DNA of 64,000 nucleotides from Bradyrhizobium sp. ISRA464 (lineage in GTDB: Bacteria; Pseudomonadota; Alphaproteobacteria; Rhizobiales; Xanthobacteraceae). The notes under the pieces were generated by a model. The model made no database searches. It was not told the DNA's origin and was given only the letters and a program-made list of their open reading frames with translations. Made by a program: the position numbers and the translations under genes. The stretch covers positions 930,001 to 994,000 of the forward strand of contig NZ_CP094526.1 in NCBI RefSeq assembly GCF_029910095.1, given 5' to 3'. Positions 30,453-42,288 of the stretch are shown one piece after another (the stretch's first letter is position 1; each line of letters opens with the position of its first letter).

Positions 30453-31636
30453 TGACGATGCTCGCGCCAAAGCCGGTCGAGACCTCGACGCAATCGCCGC
30501 TCGGCGAGGTGGTGCCCGCCACGCGCCACGGCTTCGCGCCGTCGCCGCTGAACAAGCGGCGCTGGCAGAACTTCAAGGCGAACCGCCGCGGCTACTGGTC
30601 GTTCTGGATCTTCCTCGTGCTGTTCGTGGTGTCGCTGTTCGCCAACGTCATCGCCAATGACAAGCCGCTCGTCGTCAAGTACGACGGCCACTACTACTGG
30701 CCGGTGCTGTTCAGCTACGCCGAGACCACCTTCGGCGGCGACTTCGAGACCGCGGCGGACTATCGCGACCCCTACCTGCAGAAGCAGATTGCGGCCAAGG
30801 GCGGCAGCATGTTCTGGCCCCCGATCCGCTATTCCTATGACACGCGTAACCTCGATCTGCCGACCCCGGCGCCATCGCCGCCCACCTGGTGGTTGACCGA
30901 AACGCAGTGCAAGGACGTGGTGCAGCGGAAGGGCCTGAAGAGCTGCCGCGACCTCGAATATAACTGGCTCGGCACCGACGATCAGGGGCGCGATGTCCTT
31001 GCGCGGCTGATCTATGGCTTCCGCATCTCGGTGCTGTTCGGCCTGACGCTGACCATCCTGTCCTCGATCATCGGCGTCGCCGCCGGCGGCGTGCAGGGTT
31101 ATTTCGGCGGCTGGATCGACCTCACCTTCCAGCGGCTGATCGAGATCTGGACCGCGATTCCCTCGCTCTATCTGCTCCTGATCATCTCGGCGGTGCTGCC
31201 GCCCGGCTTCTTCATCCTGCTCGGCATCCTGCTGTTGTTCTCGTGGGTGTCGCTGGTCGGCCTGGTGCGTGCCGAATTCCTGCGCGGGCGCAACTTCGAG
31301 TACATCCAGGCGGCGCGCGCGCTCGGCGTCTCCAACGCCGTGATCATGTTCCGCCACTTGCTGCCGAACGCGATGGTCGCGACCATGACGTTCCTGCCCT
31401 TCATCGTGTCGTCCTCGGTGATGACGCTGACGGCGCTGGACTTCCTCGGCTTCGGCCTGCCGCCCGGATCGCCGTCGCTCGGCGAATTGCTGTCGCAGGG
31501 CAAGGCCAACGTACAGGCGCCGTGGCTCGGTCTCACCGGCTTCTTCTCGGTTGCGATCATGTTGTCGCTCCTGATCTTCATCGGCGAAGCCGCGCGCGAC
31601 GCCTTCGATCCGCGCAAGACGTTTTCGAAGGGCTGA
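30452..31636 (+). CDS. yejE: Microcin C/peptide ABC transporter permease YejE
   Basis: A 394-residue permease of the OppC/YejE family. It has a cytoplasmic N-tail with SPLNKRRWQNFKANRRGYWSF before helix 1 and a large periplasmic segment (about 65-170) with HYYWPVLFSYAETTFGGDFETAADYRDP (split), a YejE hallmark. The NWLGTDDQGRDVLARL motif and an EAA loop ARALGVSNAVIMFRHLLPNA follow. The start ATG 30452 overlaps the yejB stop; a longer open frame upstream is a shadow inside yejB. Confidence 0.95.
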   Translation: MTMLAPKPVETSTQSPLGEVVPATRHGFAPSPLNKRRWQNFKANRRGYWSFWIFLVLFVVSLFANVIANDKPLVVKYDGHYYWPVLFSYAETTFGGDFETAADYRDPYLQKQIAAKGGSMFWPPIRYSYDTRNLDLPTPAPSPPTWWLTETQCKDVVQRKGLKSCRDLEYNWLGTDDQGRDVLARLIYGFRISVLFGLTLTILSSIIGVAAGGVQGYFGGWIDLTFQRLIEIWTAIPSLYLLLIISAVLPPGFFILLGILLLFSWVSLVGLVRAEFLRGRNFEYIQAARALGVSNAVIMFRHLLPNAMVATMTFLPFIVSSSVMTLTALDFLGFGLPPGSPSLGELLSQGKANVQAPWLGLTGFFSVAIMLSLLIFIGEAARDAFDPRKTFSKG

Positions 31637-31639
31637 CGC

Positions 31640-33265
<1,626 letters not shown>

Positions 33266-33273
33266 TGATCCGA

Positions 33274-33358
33274 GTAGGATGGGTAGAGCGAAGCGAAACC
33301 CATCATCTCGCCGCGCCGTTGCAGCCCGATGGGTTTCGCTGCGCTCTGCCCATCCTAC
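33274..33358. repeat. Palindromic intergenic element, family III
   Basis: GTAGGATGGGTAGAGCGAAG... on the left and ...GCGCTCTGCCCATCCTAC on the right form an 85-base imperfect inverted repeat, with inner AAACCCATC/GATGGGTTT arms. It fills the space between the convergent yejF and NlpC/P60 genes and could end both transcripts. Confidence 0.8.
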
Positions 33359-33367
33359 ACGATCTGG

Positions 33368-34210
33368 CTAAAGCCGCTTGATCGCGGCGATCTCGCTGCC
33401 GGCGGCCTTGATGCGGGCGATGGCGGCTTGCGTGGGCTCGATCACGGTTGCCATATGATGCGCGTTGGCGTGCACGAGGGTGGAGGCGTCGCGCACAACA
33501 GCGACATGGCCTTTCCAGAAGATCAGGTCGCCGCGCCGCAGGTGCTTCTGCTTGGCCGTGCTCAGGTCCCGGCCGAGTCCCTCCTGCTGCATATCGCTGT
33601 CCCGCGGGCAGCCGGTGCCAGCAGCGGTCAGCGCGACCTGCACGAGGCCGGAGCAATCGATGCCGAGGCTCGATTTGCCGCCCCAGAGATAGGGCGTGCC
33701 GACGAAGCGCTCGGCGATCGCGACAAAATCCTGTTCCATCGCGTCGAGCGGGCCGAGATGCAGGCGTGGCAGATGCCAGCCCTCGCGGGTCACCGCGAAG
33801 AGGCCGTCCTCGCGGATAACCGTCAGCTTCGTTCCCATCGCCAGCGCGTCGGCCGGCGGCAGCTTGATCGACGGTCCCGGAAAGGCAAACGTGCGCAGCG
33901 CCGTCACTTTGTGGGTCGGCGCCGCTCCGGGCCTGGTCAGCGCGGCGTCGGGGATCCAGCCGACATAGCCATCATCGGCGAGTTGGCCCCACGCCCAGCC
34001 TTCGCCGTTGCGGTCGTAGACGGTGACGCGCTCGCCCTTCAGCGCCTGCGTCATCTGCTCGGCATCGGCGGCCGGCGCGCTGCGAAGCGGCGCGATGGCC
34101 TCGCTGACCTCGAACTCCTCGCCCTCGGCAAAGCGTGCGGCCTTGACCTTGCCCTCGAGATATTTCGCAGCGAGGTCGTCTCGGGCCGGGGTCAAACGCG
34201 GATCATGCAT
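33368..34210 (-). CDS. NlpC/P60 (C40) family peptidase with SH3-like domains
   Basis: 280 residues. An N-terminal bacterial SH3-like region (about 35-90, VTVYDRNGEGWAWGQLADDGYVGWIP) and a second such segment (about 95-150) precede an NlpC/P60 domain (about 155-275). The catalytic Cys is in LGIDCSGLVQVAL, the His in GHVAVVRD, and a third polar residue in NAHHM. Such enzymes cleave gamma-D-Glu-diaminopimelate bonds in cell-wall peptides. No signal peptide is visible, so it may recycle muropeptides in the cytoplasm. It overlaps the aminopeptidase gene by eight bases. Confidence 0.9.
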   Translation of the reverse strand: MHDPRLTPARDDLAAKYLEGKVKAARFAEGEEFEVSEAIAPLRSAPAADAEQMTQALKGERVTVYDRNGEGWAWGQLADDGYVGWIPDAALTRPGAAPTHKVTALRTFAFPGPSIKLPPADALAMGTKLTVIREDGLFAVTREGWHLPRLHLGPLDAMEQDFVAIAERFVGTPYLWGGKSSLGIDCSGLVQVALTAAGTGCPRDSDMQQEGLGRDLSTAKQKHLRRGDLIFWKGHVAVVRDASTLVHANAHHMATVIEPTQAAIARIKAAGSEIAAIKRL

Positions 34211-35582
34211 AGCGCTGGCTCAACAGTTTGTAGATCGCACGCGCGGCCTGGCACTCGCCGCCTTCGGGGCGCCCGGGCTTCGCCGAGGGCGTCCAGCCGT
34301 AGATGTCGACATGCAGCCACGTCTTCGCGTGCTCGACAAAGCGCTGCAGGAACAGCGCGCAGGTGATCGAGCCGGCGAACCCGCCCGACGGCGCGTTGGT
34401 GATGTCGGCGGTCTTGGAGTCGAGCCAGGCGTCGTAGGCCGGCCAGAGCGGCAGACGCCACAACGGATCGTTCTCGCTCTTGGCGTGGGCGGCGACGTCG
34501 CCGGCAAGCGTCTCATCATTGGTGTAGAACGGCGGCAAATCCGGTCCCAGCGCCACGCGCGCCGCGCCGGTGAGCGTGCCCAAATCGACCAGCAGATCGG
34601 GCTTTTCCTCGTCGGCCAGCGCCAGCGCGTCGGCGAGCACCAGCCGTCCCTCGGCATCGGTGTTGCCGATCTCGACGGTGATGCCCTTGCGCGACCTGAT
34701 GATGTCGAGCGGGCGGAACGCATTGCCGGCGACGGCGTTCTCGACCGCCGGGATCAGCACGCGCAGCCGCACCTTCAGCCTGGCGTCCATCACCATCTGC
34801 GCCAGCGCCAGCACGTTGGCGGCGCCGCCCATGTCCTTCTTCATCAGCAGCATGCCGCTCGACTGCTTGAGATCGAGCCCGCCGGTGTCGAAGCAGACAC
34901 CCTTGCCGACCAGCGTCACCTTGGGATGTGCCGGATCGCCCCAGGTCAGATCGATCAGCCGGGGCGGGCGCGCAGAAGCCATGCCGACCGCGTGGATCAG
35001 CGGAAAACCCTGTTCGAGCGCCTCGCCTGTGATGCAGTTGAAGCTGGCGTTGAAACGCGTCGCCAATTCATGCGCCGCGTCTGCAAGCTCGGCCGGACCC
35101 ATGTCGTTGGACGGCGTGTTGATGAGGTCGCGCGCAAGTGCCGCCGCGTCCACCATGCGCGCGATATCGGCGGCGTCGACGCCGTCGGGTGGCACCAGCC
35201 GCACATCGGTCGCCTCTTTCTTGCGATAGCGGCCAAAGCGGTAGCAGCCGAGCGCGAAGGCGAGCGCAGCGAGCCTGACGTCATGCGGCGCATTGGCGAA
35301 GTGGTAGACACCCGACGGCAGCAGGCCAGGCAGGGCGCCCGGCCGGAACGGATCGCGCGCCTTGTGGCTCTCGTCCTCGAGGCCGAACAGCACCTGTGCG
35401 ATGCTGCCGTCAAATGCCGGCAATACCAGGCATTTGCCGGGCTTTGCCGCAAAGCCGTTGGCGTCGGCGAACTGACGCGCCGGAGCCGGCAGCTCGGTCC
35501 GGATCGCATCCCATGTCGTTTTGGTGACAAAGGTGATCGGGATGGCGTCGGTTGCAGGCGCGGTTTCGAACACGGATGACAT
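34203..35582 (-). CDS. M17 family leucyl aminopeptidase
   Basis: A 459-residue cytosol aminopeptidase with two-metal site: VGKGVCFDTGGLDLKQSSGM, MKKDMGGAANV and the signature NTDAEGRLVLADAL (about 315). It removes N-terminal residues from peptides; pairing with a muropeptide-type C40 peptidase in one unit suggests joint peptide recycling, an inference. ATG 35582 is preferred; the frame runs upstream to 35708 with low-complexity Arg/Ala sequence. Confidence 0.92.
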   Translation of the reverse strand: MSSVFETAPATDAIPITFVTKTTWDAIRTELPAPARQFADANGFAAKPGKCLVLPAFDGSIAQVLFGLEDESHKARDPFRPGALPGLLPSGVYHFANAPHDVRLAALAFALGCYRFGRYRKKEATDVRLVPPDGVDAADIARMVDAAALARDLINTPSNDMGPAELADAAHELATRFNASFNCITGEALEQGFPLIHAVGMASARPPRLIDLTWGDPAHPKVTLVGKGVCFDTGGLDLKQSSGMLLMKKDMGGAANVLALAQMVMDARLKVRLRVLIPAVENAVAGNAFRPLDIIRSRKGITVEIGNTDAEGRLVLADALALADEEKPDLLVDLGTLTGAARVALGPDLPPFYTNDETLAGDVAAHAKSENDPLWRLPLWPAYDAWLDSKTADITNAPSGGFAGSITCALFLQRFVEHAKTWLHVDIYGWTPSAKPGRPEGGECQAARAIYKLLSQRYA

Positions 35583-35708
35583 GCGGTTCTCGGCTGTTCT
35601 GGCGTCGTTGGTCGCTACTACACGCCTTTCGCTGCGGATGGTAGCGCGGCAGCGGTTGGCGGCACCGGCAGAATCGGACCCGGGCCCGGCGTTCGCGACG
35701 GACGCCAA

Positions 35709-35723
35709 TTAACCAGACGTTAG
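35709..35723 (+). promoter_or_regulatory. CtrA-like site before tadD
   Basis: TTAA-CCAGACG-TTAG, one mismatch from the CtrA consensus TTAA-N7-TTAA, located 67 bases before the tadD ATG. A further GTTAAC follows at 35725-35730. CtrA is known to control pilus genes in Caulobacter; binding here is inferred. Confidence 0.5.
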
Positions 35724-35789
35724 GGTTAACAGTCTATTGCTGGCCCATTCGGCTCGTTCCCTTTGCCCGATTTCGTGAGTCAAAGTGCC

Positions 35790-36599
35790 ATGCGTGGACA
35801 GTCCAATCTGGGCCGGCTTGCTGCCCGGCATTTCACTTCCGCGGCCGTCGTGGCGATCCTGGCTGCAGGCCTCGGCGGCTGTCAGACCATGTCCGACGTG
35901 ACGGGGTCCCTGGCGGCCCGCACGGCACCGGCGCCCGACGATCCACGCCGTGCCGTCGAGGTCTACGGGGAGCGCTACCGCAAGAATCCGAAGGACGTCG
36001 ACACCGCGATCGCCTACGGCCAGGCCCTGCGGGCCACCGGCCAGCGCGAGCAGGCCTGCGCCGTGCTGGAACAGGCAACCTTGGCCAATCCGGGCAACCG
36101 GCCGCTGCTCGCGGCCTATGGCCGCGCGCTCGCCGACAACGGCAATTCGCAGGCTGCCTTCGACGTGCTCAGCCGCGCCCACACCCCGGACAACCCGGAC
36201 TGGCGCATCCTGTCGGTGCAGGGCACCACGCTCGACAAGATGGGCCGGCACGACGAGGCGCGCCGCTATTATGCAAGCGCGCTGCGGATCGCTCCGGACG
36301 AACCGTCAGTGCTGTCCAATCTCGGCCTCTCCTACATGCTGACCAAAGAGCTGCCCAAGGCTGAGGAGACGTTGCGCCGTGCCTATGCCGGCGCCCACAA
36401 CGACGGACGGATACAGCAGAACCTCGCGCTCGTCGTCGGCCTGCAGGGCCGCTTCGCCGAAGCCGAAAGCATCGCAAAGGCCGACCTGCCACCGGGCGAG
36501 GCGGAGGCCAATGTCGCCTATCTGCGCGACATGCTGAACCGCAAGGACGGCCCGCGCACCGCGTCGAAATCCGCGCCGGTGGTCGCGCGGGACGATTAG
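35790..36599 (+). CDS. tadD: Tad pilus lipoprotein with TPR repeats (TadD-like)
   Basis: A 269-residue lipoprotein from ATG 35790. The N-terminal hydrophobic segment ends in GLGGCQTM, a lipobox with Cys at about residue 31. At least four tetratricopeptide repeats follow (about 60-230; e.g. DVDTAIAYGQALRATGQ, PSVLSNLGLSYMLTKELPKAEETLRRAY). TadD proteins help assemble the outer-membrane secretin of the Flp pilus. A TTG at 35763 would add nine residues before the signal. It is divergent from the aminopeptidase gene, faces the tadC end of the tad cluster and ends in a terminator. Confidence 0.85.
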   Translation: MRGQSNLGRLAARHFTSAAVVAILAAGLGGCQTMSDVTGSLAARTAPAPDDPRRAVEVYGERYRKNPKDVDTAIAYGQALRATGQREQACAVLEQATLANPGNRPLLAAYGRALADNGNSQAAFDVLSRAHTPDNPDWRILSVQGTTLDKMGRHDEARRYYASALRIAPDEPSVLSNLGLSYMLTKELPKAEETLRRAYAGAHNDGRIQQNLALVVGLQGRFAEAESIAKADLPPGEAEANVAYLRDMLNRKDGPRTASKSAPVVARDD

Positions 36600-36651
36600 A
36601 ACAGGACGAACAAGGCAAGCTGCCATCAGCGCGGTGCAACCCGCAAAAAGC

Positions 36652-36677
36652 AACGCCCGGCCAGGCCGGGCGTTTTC
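36652..36677 (+). terminator. Intrinsic terminator after tadD
   Basis: AACGCCCGGCC and GGCCGGGCGTT (36652-36662, 36664-36674) form a near-perfect palindrome followed by TTTTCG, 52 bases after the tadD stop. Confidence 0.8.
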
Positions 36678-36696
36678 GTTTCCGTGTGTCCGCGTC

Positions 36697-36802
36697 CTTA
36701 GAGCATGATCCGGAAAAGTGTGAGGCGGTTTTCCGAAAAGATCATGCTCAAACAAAGAGCTAAAGCGCGATGACGATTCAACCTAATCTCATCGCGCTTT
36801 AG
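36697..36802. repeat. Palindromic element (GAGCATGATC family) ending in the tadC stop codon
   Basis: Two hairpins: CTTAGAGCATGATC...GATCATGCTCAAAC (36697-36753) and CTAAAGCGCGATGA...TCATCGCGCTTTAG (about 36761-36802). The outer CTTAG/CTAAAG-type termini resemble those of the element at 52828-52934. Read on the minus strand, the terminal CTAAAGC supplies the TAA stop of tadC at 36799-36801. Confidence 0.8.
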
Positions 36803-37773
36803 TAGATCGCCGAGATCTTGATGTAGGACGGCCCGAGGATCACGATGAACAGACAGGGCAGGAAGAACAGGATCATCGGCACGGTCAGCTTGGGCGGCAG
36901 CGCCGCCGCCTTCTTCTCTGCCTCGTTCATGCGCATGTCGCGGTTTTCCTGCGCCATCACGCGCAGGCTCTGGCCGAGCGGCGTGCCGTAGCGTTCGGAC
37001 TGCTGCAGGGCGAGGCACACCGACTTCACGCCCTCGAGCCCGACGCGACGCGCCAGGTTCTCATAAGCGGCCTTTCGATCCTGCAGATAGGAGAGCTCCG
37101 CCGTGGTCAGCGCGAACTCCTCCGACAGCGCCAATGACTGTCCGGCGATCTCCTGGGCCACCTTGCGGAAGGCGACTTCGACCGACATGCCCGACTCGAT
37201 GCAGATCAGCAGCAGGTCGAGCGAGTCGGGGAAGGCGCGCTTGATCGAGAGCTGGCGCTTGGTGATGGCGTTCTTCAGGAACAGCATCGGGGCCTGCAGG
37301 CCGGCATAGGTCGCCGCGACGCAGATGCCGATCTTGAGCGTGATCGACCAATTGGCGCCCGCGATGAAGAAGGTGTAGACGATGGCCGCAATCAGCATCA
37401 CGATCGGGGCGACCGCGCGCGCGAACAGGAAGGTGACGTAGGGGGCGTGGCCGCGATAGCCCGCCATCACGAGCTTCTCGAGCGCGGCCTCCTGGGCAAG
37501 CCATTTGGTGAGGTTCAGGTCGTCCACCACTTTGGAGACGATCTGTTTCGGCGTCTGCCGCAGCGCCACCTTTTCGGACTTGGCGAGACGGTCGCGTTCG
37601 CGCTGCCGGATGCGTTCGCGCTCGCTGGCGACGGCCTTCATGCGCTTGTTGAGATTGCCCCCGGCGAACAGCGGCATTACCAGCGTATAGACCGTGGCAC
37701 TTGCCGCGAAGAAGGCAAGCAGCATGGTCATGAACCTGACATCGTGGAGCTTGGCGACAAGGAAATCGATCAT
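36799..37773 (-). CDS. tadC: Type II secretion/Tad assembly platform protein TadC
   Basis: 324 residues with a T2SSF domain. One N-terminal helix (about 15-35), a cytoplasmic part rich in charged residues (KRMKAVASERERIRQRERDR), two central helices and a C-terminal helix MILFFLPCLFIVILGPSYI. TadB and TadC form the inner-membrane platform on which TadA drives Flp pilus growth. It is the last gene of the minus-strand tad operon; its stop lies in a palindromic element. Confidence 0.92.
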   Translation of the reverse strand: MIDFLVAKLHDVRFMTMLLAFFAASATVYTLVMPLFAGGNLNKRMKAVASERERIRQRERDRLAKSEKVALRQTPKQIVSKVVDDLNLTKWLAQEAALEKLVMAGYRGHAPYVTFLFARAVAPIVMLIAAIVYTFFIAGANWSITLKIGICVAATYAGLQAPMLFLKNAITKRQLSIKRAFPDSLDLLLICIESGMSVEVAFRKVAQEIAGQSLALSEEFALTTAELSYLQDRKAAYENLARRVGLEGVKSVCLALQQSERYGTPLGQSLRVMAQENRDMRMNEAEKKAAALPPKLTVPMILFFLPCLFIVILGPSYIKISAIY

Positions 37774-37782
37774 GCTGCACCG

Positions 37783-38760
37783 TCAGAAATCGAAGTTGAT
37801 CATCTTCTTCATCACGAGAACGCCGATCGACATCCAGATGGCGCAGAACACCAGCATCAGCTGGCCGGTCGGATTGGTCCACAGCAGCGCGATGTAGTCG
37901 GGCGTCGTGATAAACACCAGGAGCATCACGATCGGAGGCAACGATCCGATGATGCCGGCGGAGGCCTTCGCTTCCATCGACATGGCCTGGATCTTCTCAG
38001 CCATCTTCTTGCGGTCGCGCAGCACCCTCGACAGGTTGCCCAGCGCCTCCGACAGGTTGCCGCCGGATTTCTGCTGGATCGCGATCACGATGCCGAAGAA
38101 GTTCGCTTCCGGCAGCGGCATGCGTTCGTAGAGCCGGGCGCAGGCGTCGGCGAGCGGCATGCCGATCGCCTGGGTCTCGATGATCGCGAGAAACTCGCTG
38201 CGCAACGGTTCGGGTGAGTCGCTGGCGACCACCTTGAGGGATTCGAACAGCGGCAGACCGGCCTTGATACCGCGCACGATGACGTCGACGGCATCGGGCA
38301 GCGCCTTCAGAAATGCCTTTTCGCGGCGTTTCTTCAGGAAACTGAGGAGCCAGCGCGGCAGGCCGAAGCCCATGGCGAAGCCGATGCCGGCCGCGCCGAG
38401 CAGACCGCCGCCGACCAGGGATGCAGCGCCGAACCCGAACAGGCCGAGCACGCCGGAGATGATCCAGAATTTCTGTTCGGACCATTCCAGCCCGGCCTGC
38501 GAGATGCGCATGCCGAGCGGGATCTTCTTGTCCTTCTGGCTCCGCGCCTCGAGCTCCTTCAATGATCCTTCGACCTGCTCGCGGCGGGAGCGTTGCGAGC
38601 GTTCGGCGCCGCGCGCGGCTGGCGGCTCGGAGCGCGCCACCGATGCGCGGCGGGACTCGGCCTTCTTCTCCCCGGACAGATGGGGATACAGGAAGACCCA
38701 GGCGAGGCCGCCCACGGTGGTGGCGGCGAGGAAGGCCATGGCAAGGGTTTGCATCTGCAT
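37783..38760 (-). CDS. tadB: Tad assembly platform protein TadB
   Basis: 325 residues with an N-terminal helix (about 5-24), a charged Arg/Glu/Ser linker (about 28-75), then a T2SSF domain with helices around 85-130, about 270-290 and 300-320. The cytoplasmic part has GLPLFESLKVVASDSPEPLRSEF and the family segment QQKSGGNLSEALGNLSRVLRDRKKM. It sits nine bases before tadC and partners it. Confidence 0.93.
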   Translation of the reverse strand: MQMQTLAMAFLAATTVGGLAWVFLYPHLSGEKKAESRRASVARSEPPAARGAERSQRSRREQVEGSLKELEARSQKDKKIPLGMRISQAGLEWSEQKFWIISGVLGLFGFGAASLVGGGLLGAAGIGFAMGFGLPRWLLSFLKKRREKAFLKALPDAVDVIVRGIKAGLPLFESLKVVASDSPEPLRSEFLAIIETQAIGMPLADACARLYERMPLPEANFFGIVIAIQQKSGGNLSEALGNLSRVLRDRKKMAEKIQAMSMEAKASAGIIGSLPPIVMLLVFITTPDYIALLWTNPTGQLMLVFCAIWMSIGVLVMKKMINFDF

Positions 38761-38772
38761 CGTACGCTTCCC

Positions 38773-40236
<1,464 letters not shown>

Positions 40237-40260
40237 GACGTCTTGACTCCACGCGGGCCG

Positions 40261-41529
40261 CTACCTCGCCCGCAGCTTGTCGAGCAGGGGTGACAGGAAT
40301 GAACTCTTCGGCTTCTTGGTCTCGCCGCGGCCGGTTAGCCGCTGCGCCATTTGCAGGAAAATCTCGACCGCACGATGATTGGCGGAGATCTCCGCGATCA
40401 TCTGGCCGTTGTTGGCGGCCGAACCGAAGATCTGCGGATCGAACGGAATGGCGGCGATCGGCTGGCTTTCGATCGCCTTGGCGAATTCGCTGGCCGCGAT
40501 CTCCGGACGCTTCGGCACGCCGACCTGGTTCAGGCAGTACAACGGTGCGCGATCGTTCGGCCGGGCTGCCTTGAGTAGGTCGAACATGTTCTTGGCGTTG
40601 CGCAGATTGGCGAGATCGGGCGCGGCCACGATCAGGATATCATCGGCCGCGATCAGCGCACGCTTGGCCCAGCCCGACCATTGGTGGGGCACGTCGAGCA
40701 CGATGCAGGGCATCGTGGTGCGCAGCGTATCGAAGATCGCGTCGAACGCTTCGGCCCCGAAATCGTACACCTTGTCGAGCGTCGCCGGCGCTGCCAGCAG
40801 GCTCAGATGGTCGGTGCATTTCGACAGCAGGCGGTCGATGAAGGCGGTATCGACGCGGTCGGGCGAGAACACGGCGTCCGCGATGCCTTGCGCCGGGTCC
40901 TGATTGTAGTTGAGACCAGCCGTACCGAAGGCGAGATCGAGGTCGGCGACGACCGAGTCGAGCGCGAGGTCGCGGGCGATCGCCCAGGCAACGTTATGGG
41001 CGATCGTCGAAGCGCCGACGCCGCCCTTGGCGCCGACGACGGCAACGATGCGGCCGACCGCCTTGGCTTCCGGCGCCGAGAACAGGTTGCAGACCGCGCG
41101 CACCACGTCGATCGCCTGCGCCGGCGCGATCACATAGTCGCTGACGCCGCGGCGCACCAGCTCGCGGTACAGCGTGACGTCGTTGACGCGGCCGATCACG
41201 ATCACGCGGGTACCGGCGTCGCAGACCGTGGCGAGCTGATCGAGGCCGGCCAGGATGTCGTTGCGGGCTTCGGTTTCGAGAACGATGACGTTGGGCGTCG
41301 GCGCCGAGCGATAGGCCTCGATGGCCGCCGCCATCCCGCCCATCTGGATCTTGAGATGGGCCTTGGCCAGCCGGCGATCTTCGCCCGCCGACTGCACGGC
41401 GGCAGCGGTCTCGACCGTCTCGCAGAAGGCCTGGACCGAAACCCGCGGCGCCGGCGCAATATGATCCTCGACGGGCGGCGACGTGACGTCCGGCTGCTCT
41501 TCGGAGTTTTGTCTCGCGTAGGTGATCAT
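40261..41529 (-). CDS. cpaE: Pilus assembly protein CpaE/TadZ (MinD-like ATPase)
   Basis: 422 residues. An N-terminal degenerate receiver-like domain (about 30-150) precedes a MinD/ParA-type domain (about 155-400). The deviant Walker A reads VGAKGGVGASTIAHN: the usual GK[ST] lysine is Ala, while the upstream signature lysine remains, as is usual in CpaE/TadZ. It marks the pole and localises the Tad machine. It overlaps cpaD by four bases. Confidence 0.93.
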   Translation of the reverse strand: MITYARQNSEEQPDVTSPPVEDHIAPAPRVSVQAFCETVETAAAVQSAGEDRRLAKAHLKIQMGGMAAAIEAYRSAPTPNVIVLETEARNDILAGLDQLATVCDAGTRVIVIGRVNDVTLYRELVRRGVSDYVIAPAQAIDVVRAVCNLFSAPEAKAVGRIVAVVGAKGGVGASTIAHNVAWAIARDLALDSVVADLDLAFGTAGLNYNQDPAQGIADAVFSPDRVDTAFIDRLLSKCTDHLSLLAAPATLDKVYDFGAEAFDAIFDTLRTTMPCIVLDVPHQWSGWAKRALIAADDILIVAAPDLANLRNAKNMFDLLKAARPNDRAPLYCLNQVGVPKRPEIAASEFAKAIESQPIAAIPFDPQIFGSAANNGQMIAEISANHRAVEIFLQMAQRLTGRGETKKPKSSFLSPLLDKLRAR

Positions 41530-42278
41530 TTGCCAGTGTCGCTGAGTTTGGCCTTGTCGGCCTCGGGATAGGTCGTCGTGGTGGTGGTCCCCTTCCGATA
41601 CTTGTCGAAGGCGATGTTACGACGCGGCGTATAGGCCGGAGTTTCCGCGCGCGGCTGCACGATGTCGGTCGGATCCTCGACCATGGCCGCGAAGTTGCGC
41701 TGAGTGGCGCAGCCAAAATTGTAGTACTGCCCGTTCTCGATGTAGGACTTGTTGTGGATCGATGGGCCGAGGTCTTCCGGCCAAAGTCCGCATGGTCCGG
41801 CGACCGCCGTCATCCTCGGATAGTTCACCCGGATTGCCGGCAGCTGGCGCGGGTCCTCGGGATGATATTTGCGGACGACGATCCCGCGCGGCGGTACGCC
41901 GGCGGCGGCGAACGTGGCCTGGATTTCGCGCAGCGAATCCTGGGCGGCGCGGGCGTTCGGCGTGTCGGCGGGGACGTCGATGGTGACGGCGCCGGTGCCT
42001 TCACGCATCCAGTCCCGCGCCATCCCCATCACTTCGGCGCGCTGCTCGGCGGTCAGGCCGCCGCGGCTGCGGCCGACGAAGACCACGATCGAGCGATCCG
42101 CCTCGGTGACCGCGATCGGATGACGCTGGCGATAGTCGGCCGGCGCGTTGATCATCGCGAGGCTGTCGTCGTTGGTGTGCTGGCAGGCGCCGAGCGTCAC
42201 GGAAAGCCCGATGAGCGCCCCGCTGAGACAGAGGGCGCGCTTCCAACTGGCGGATGTCATGAATGTCGTCTGCGTCAT
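41526..42278 (-). CDS. cpaD: Pilus assembly lipoprotein CpaD
   Basis: A 250-residue CpaD-family outer-membrane lipoprotein. The signal ends in VTLGACQHT, a lipobox with Cys at about residue 31. The mature protein contains the family segments HPIAVTEADRSIVVFVG, GPCGLWPEDLG and NFGCATQRNFAAMVEDPTD. It is associated with the CpaC secretin. ATG 42278 is preceded by GAGGCGGGG; the open frame upstream is inside cpaC. Confidence 0.92.
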   Translation of the reverse strand: MTQTTFMTSASWKRALCLSGALIGLSVTLGACQHTNDDSLAMINAPADYRQRHPIAVTEADRSIVVFVGRSRGGLTAEQRAEVMGMARDWMREGTGAVTIDVPADTPNARAAQDSLREIQATFAAAGVPPRGIVVRKYHPEDPRQLPAIRVNYPRMTAVAGPCGLWPEDLGPSIHNKSYIENGQYYNFGCATQRNFAAMVEDPTDIVQPRAETPAYTPRRNIAFDKYRKGTTTTTTYPEADKAKLSDTGK

Positions 42279-42288
42279 TGTCCCCGCC

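Noticed and set aside
40261..41529. Loss of the P-loop lysine in CpaE as a sign of a broken gene
   Set aside because: The degenerate P-loop is usual for CpaE/TadZ proteins and the rest of the gene is intact.
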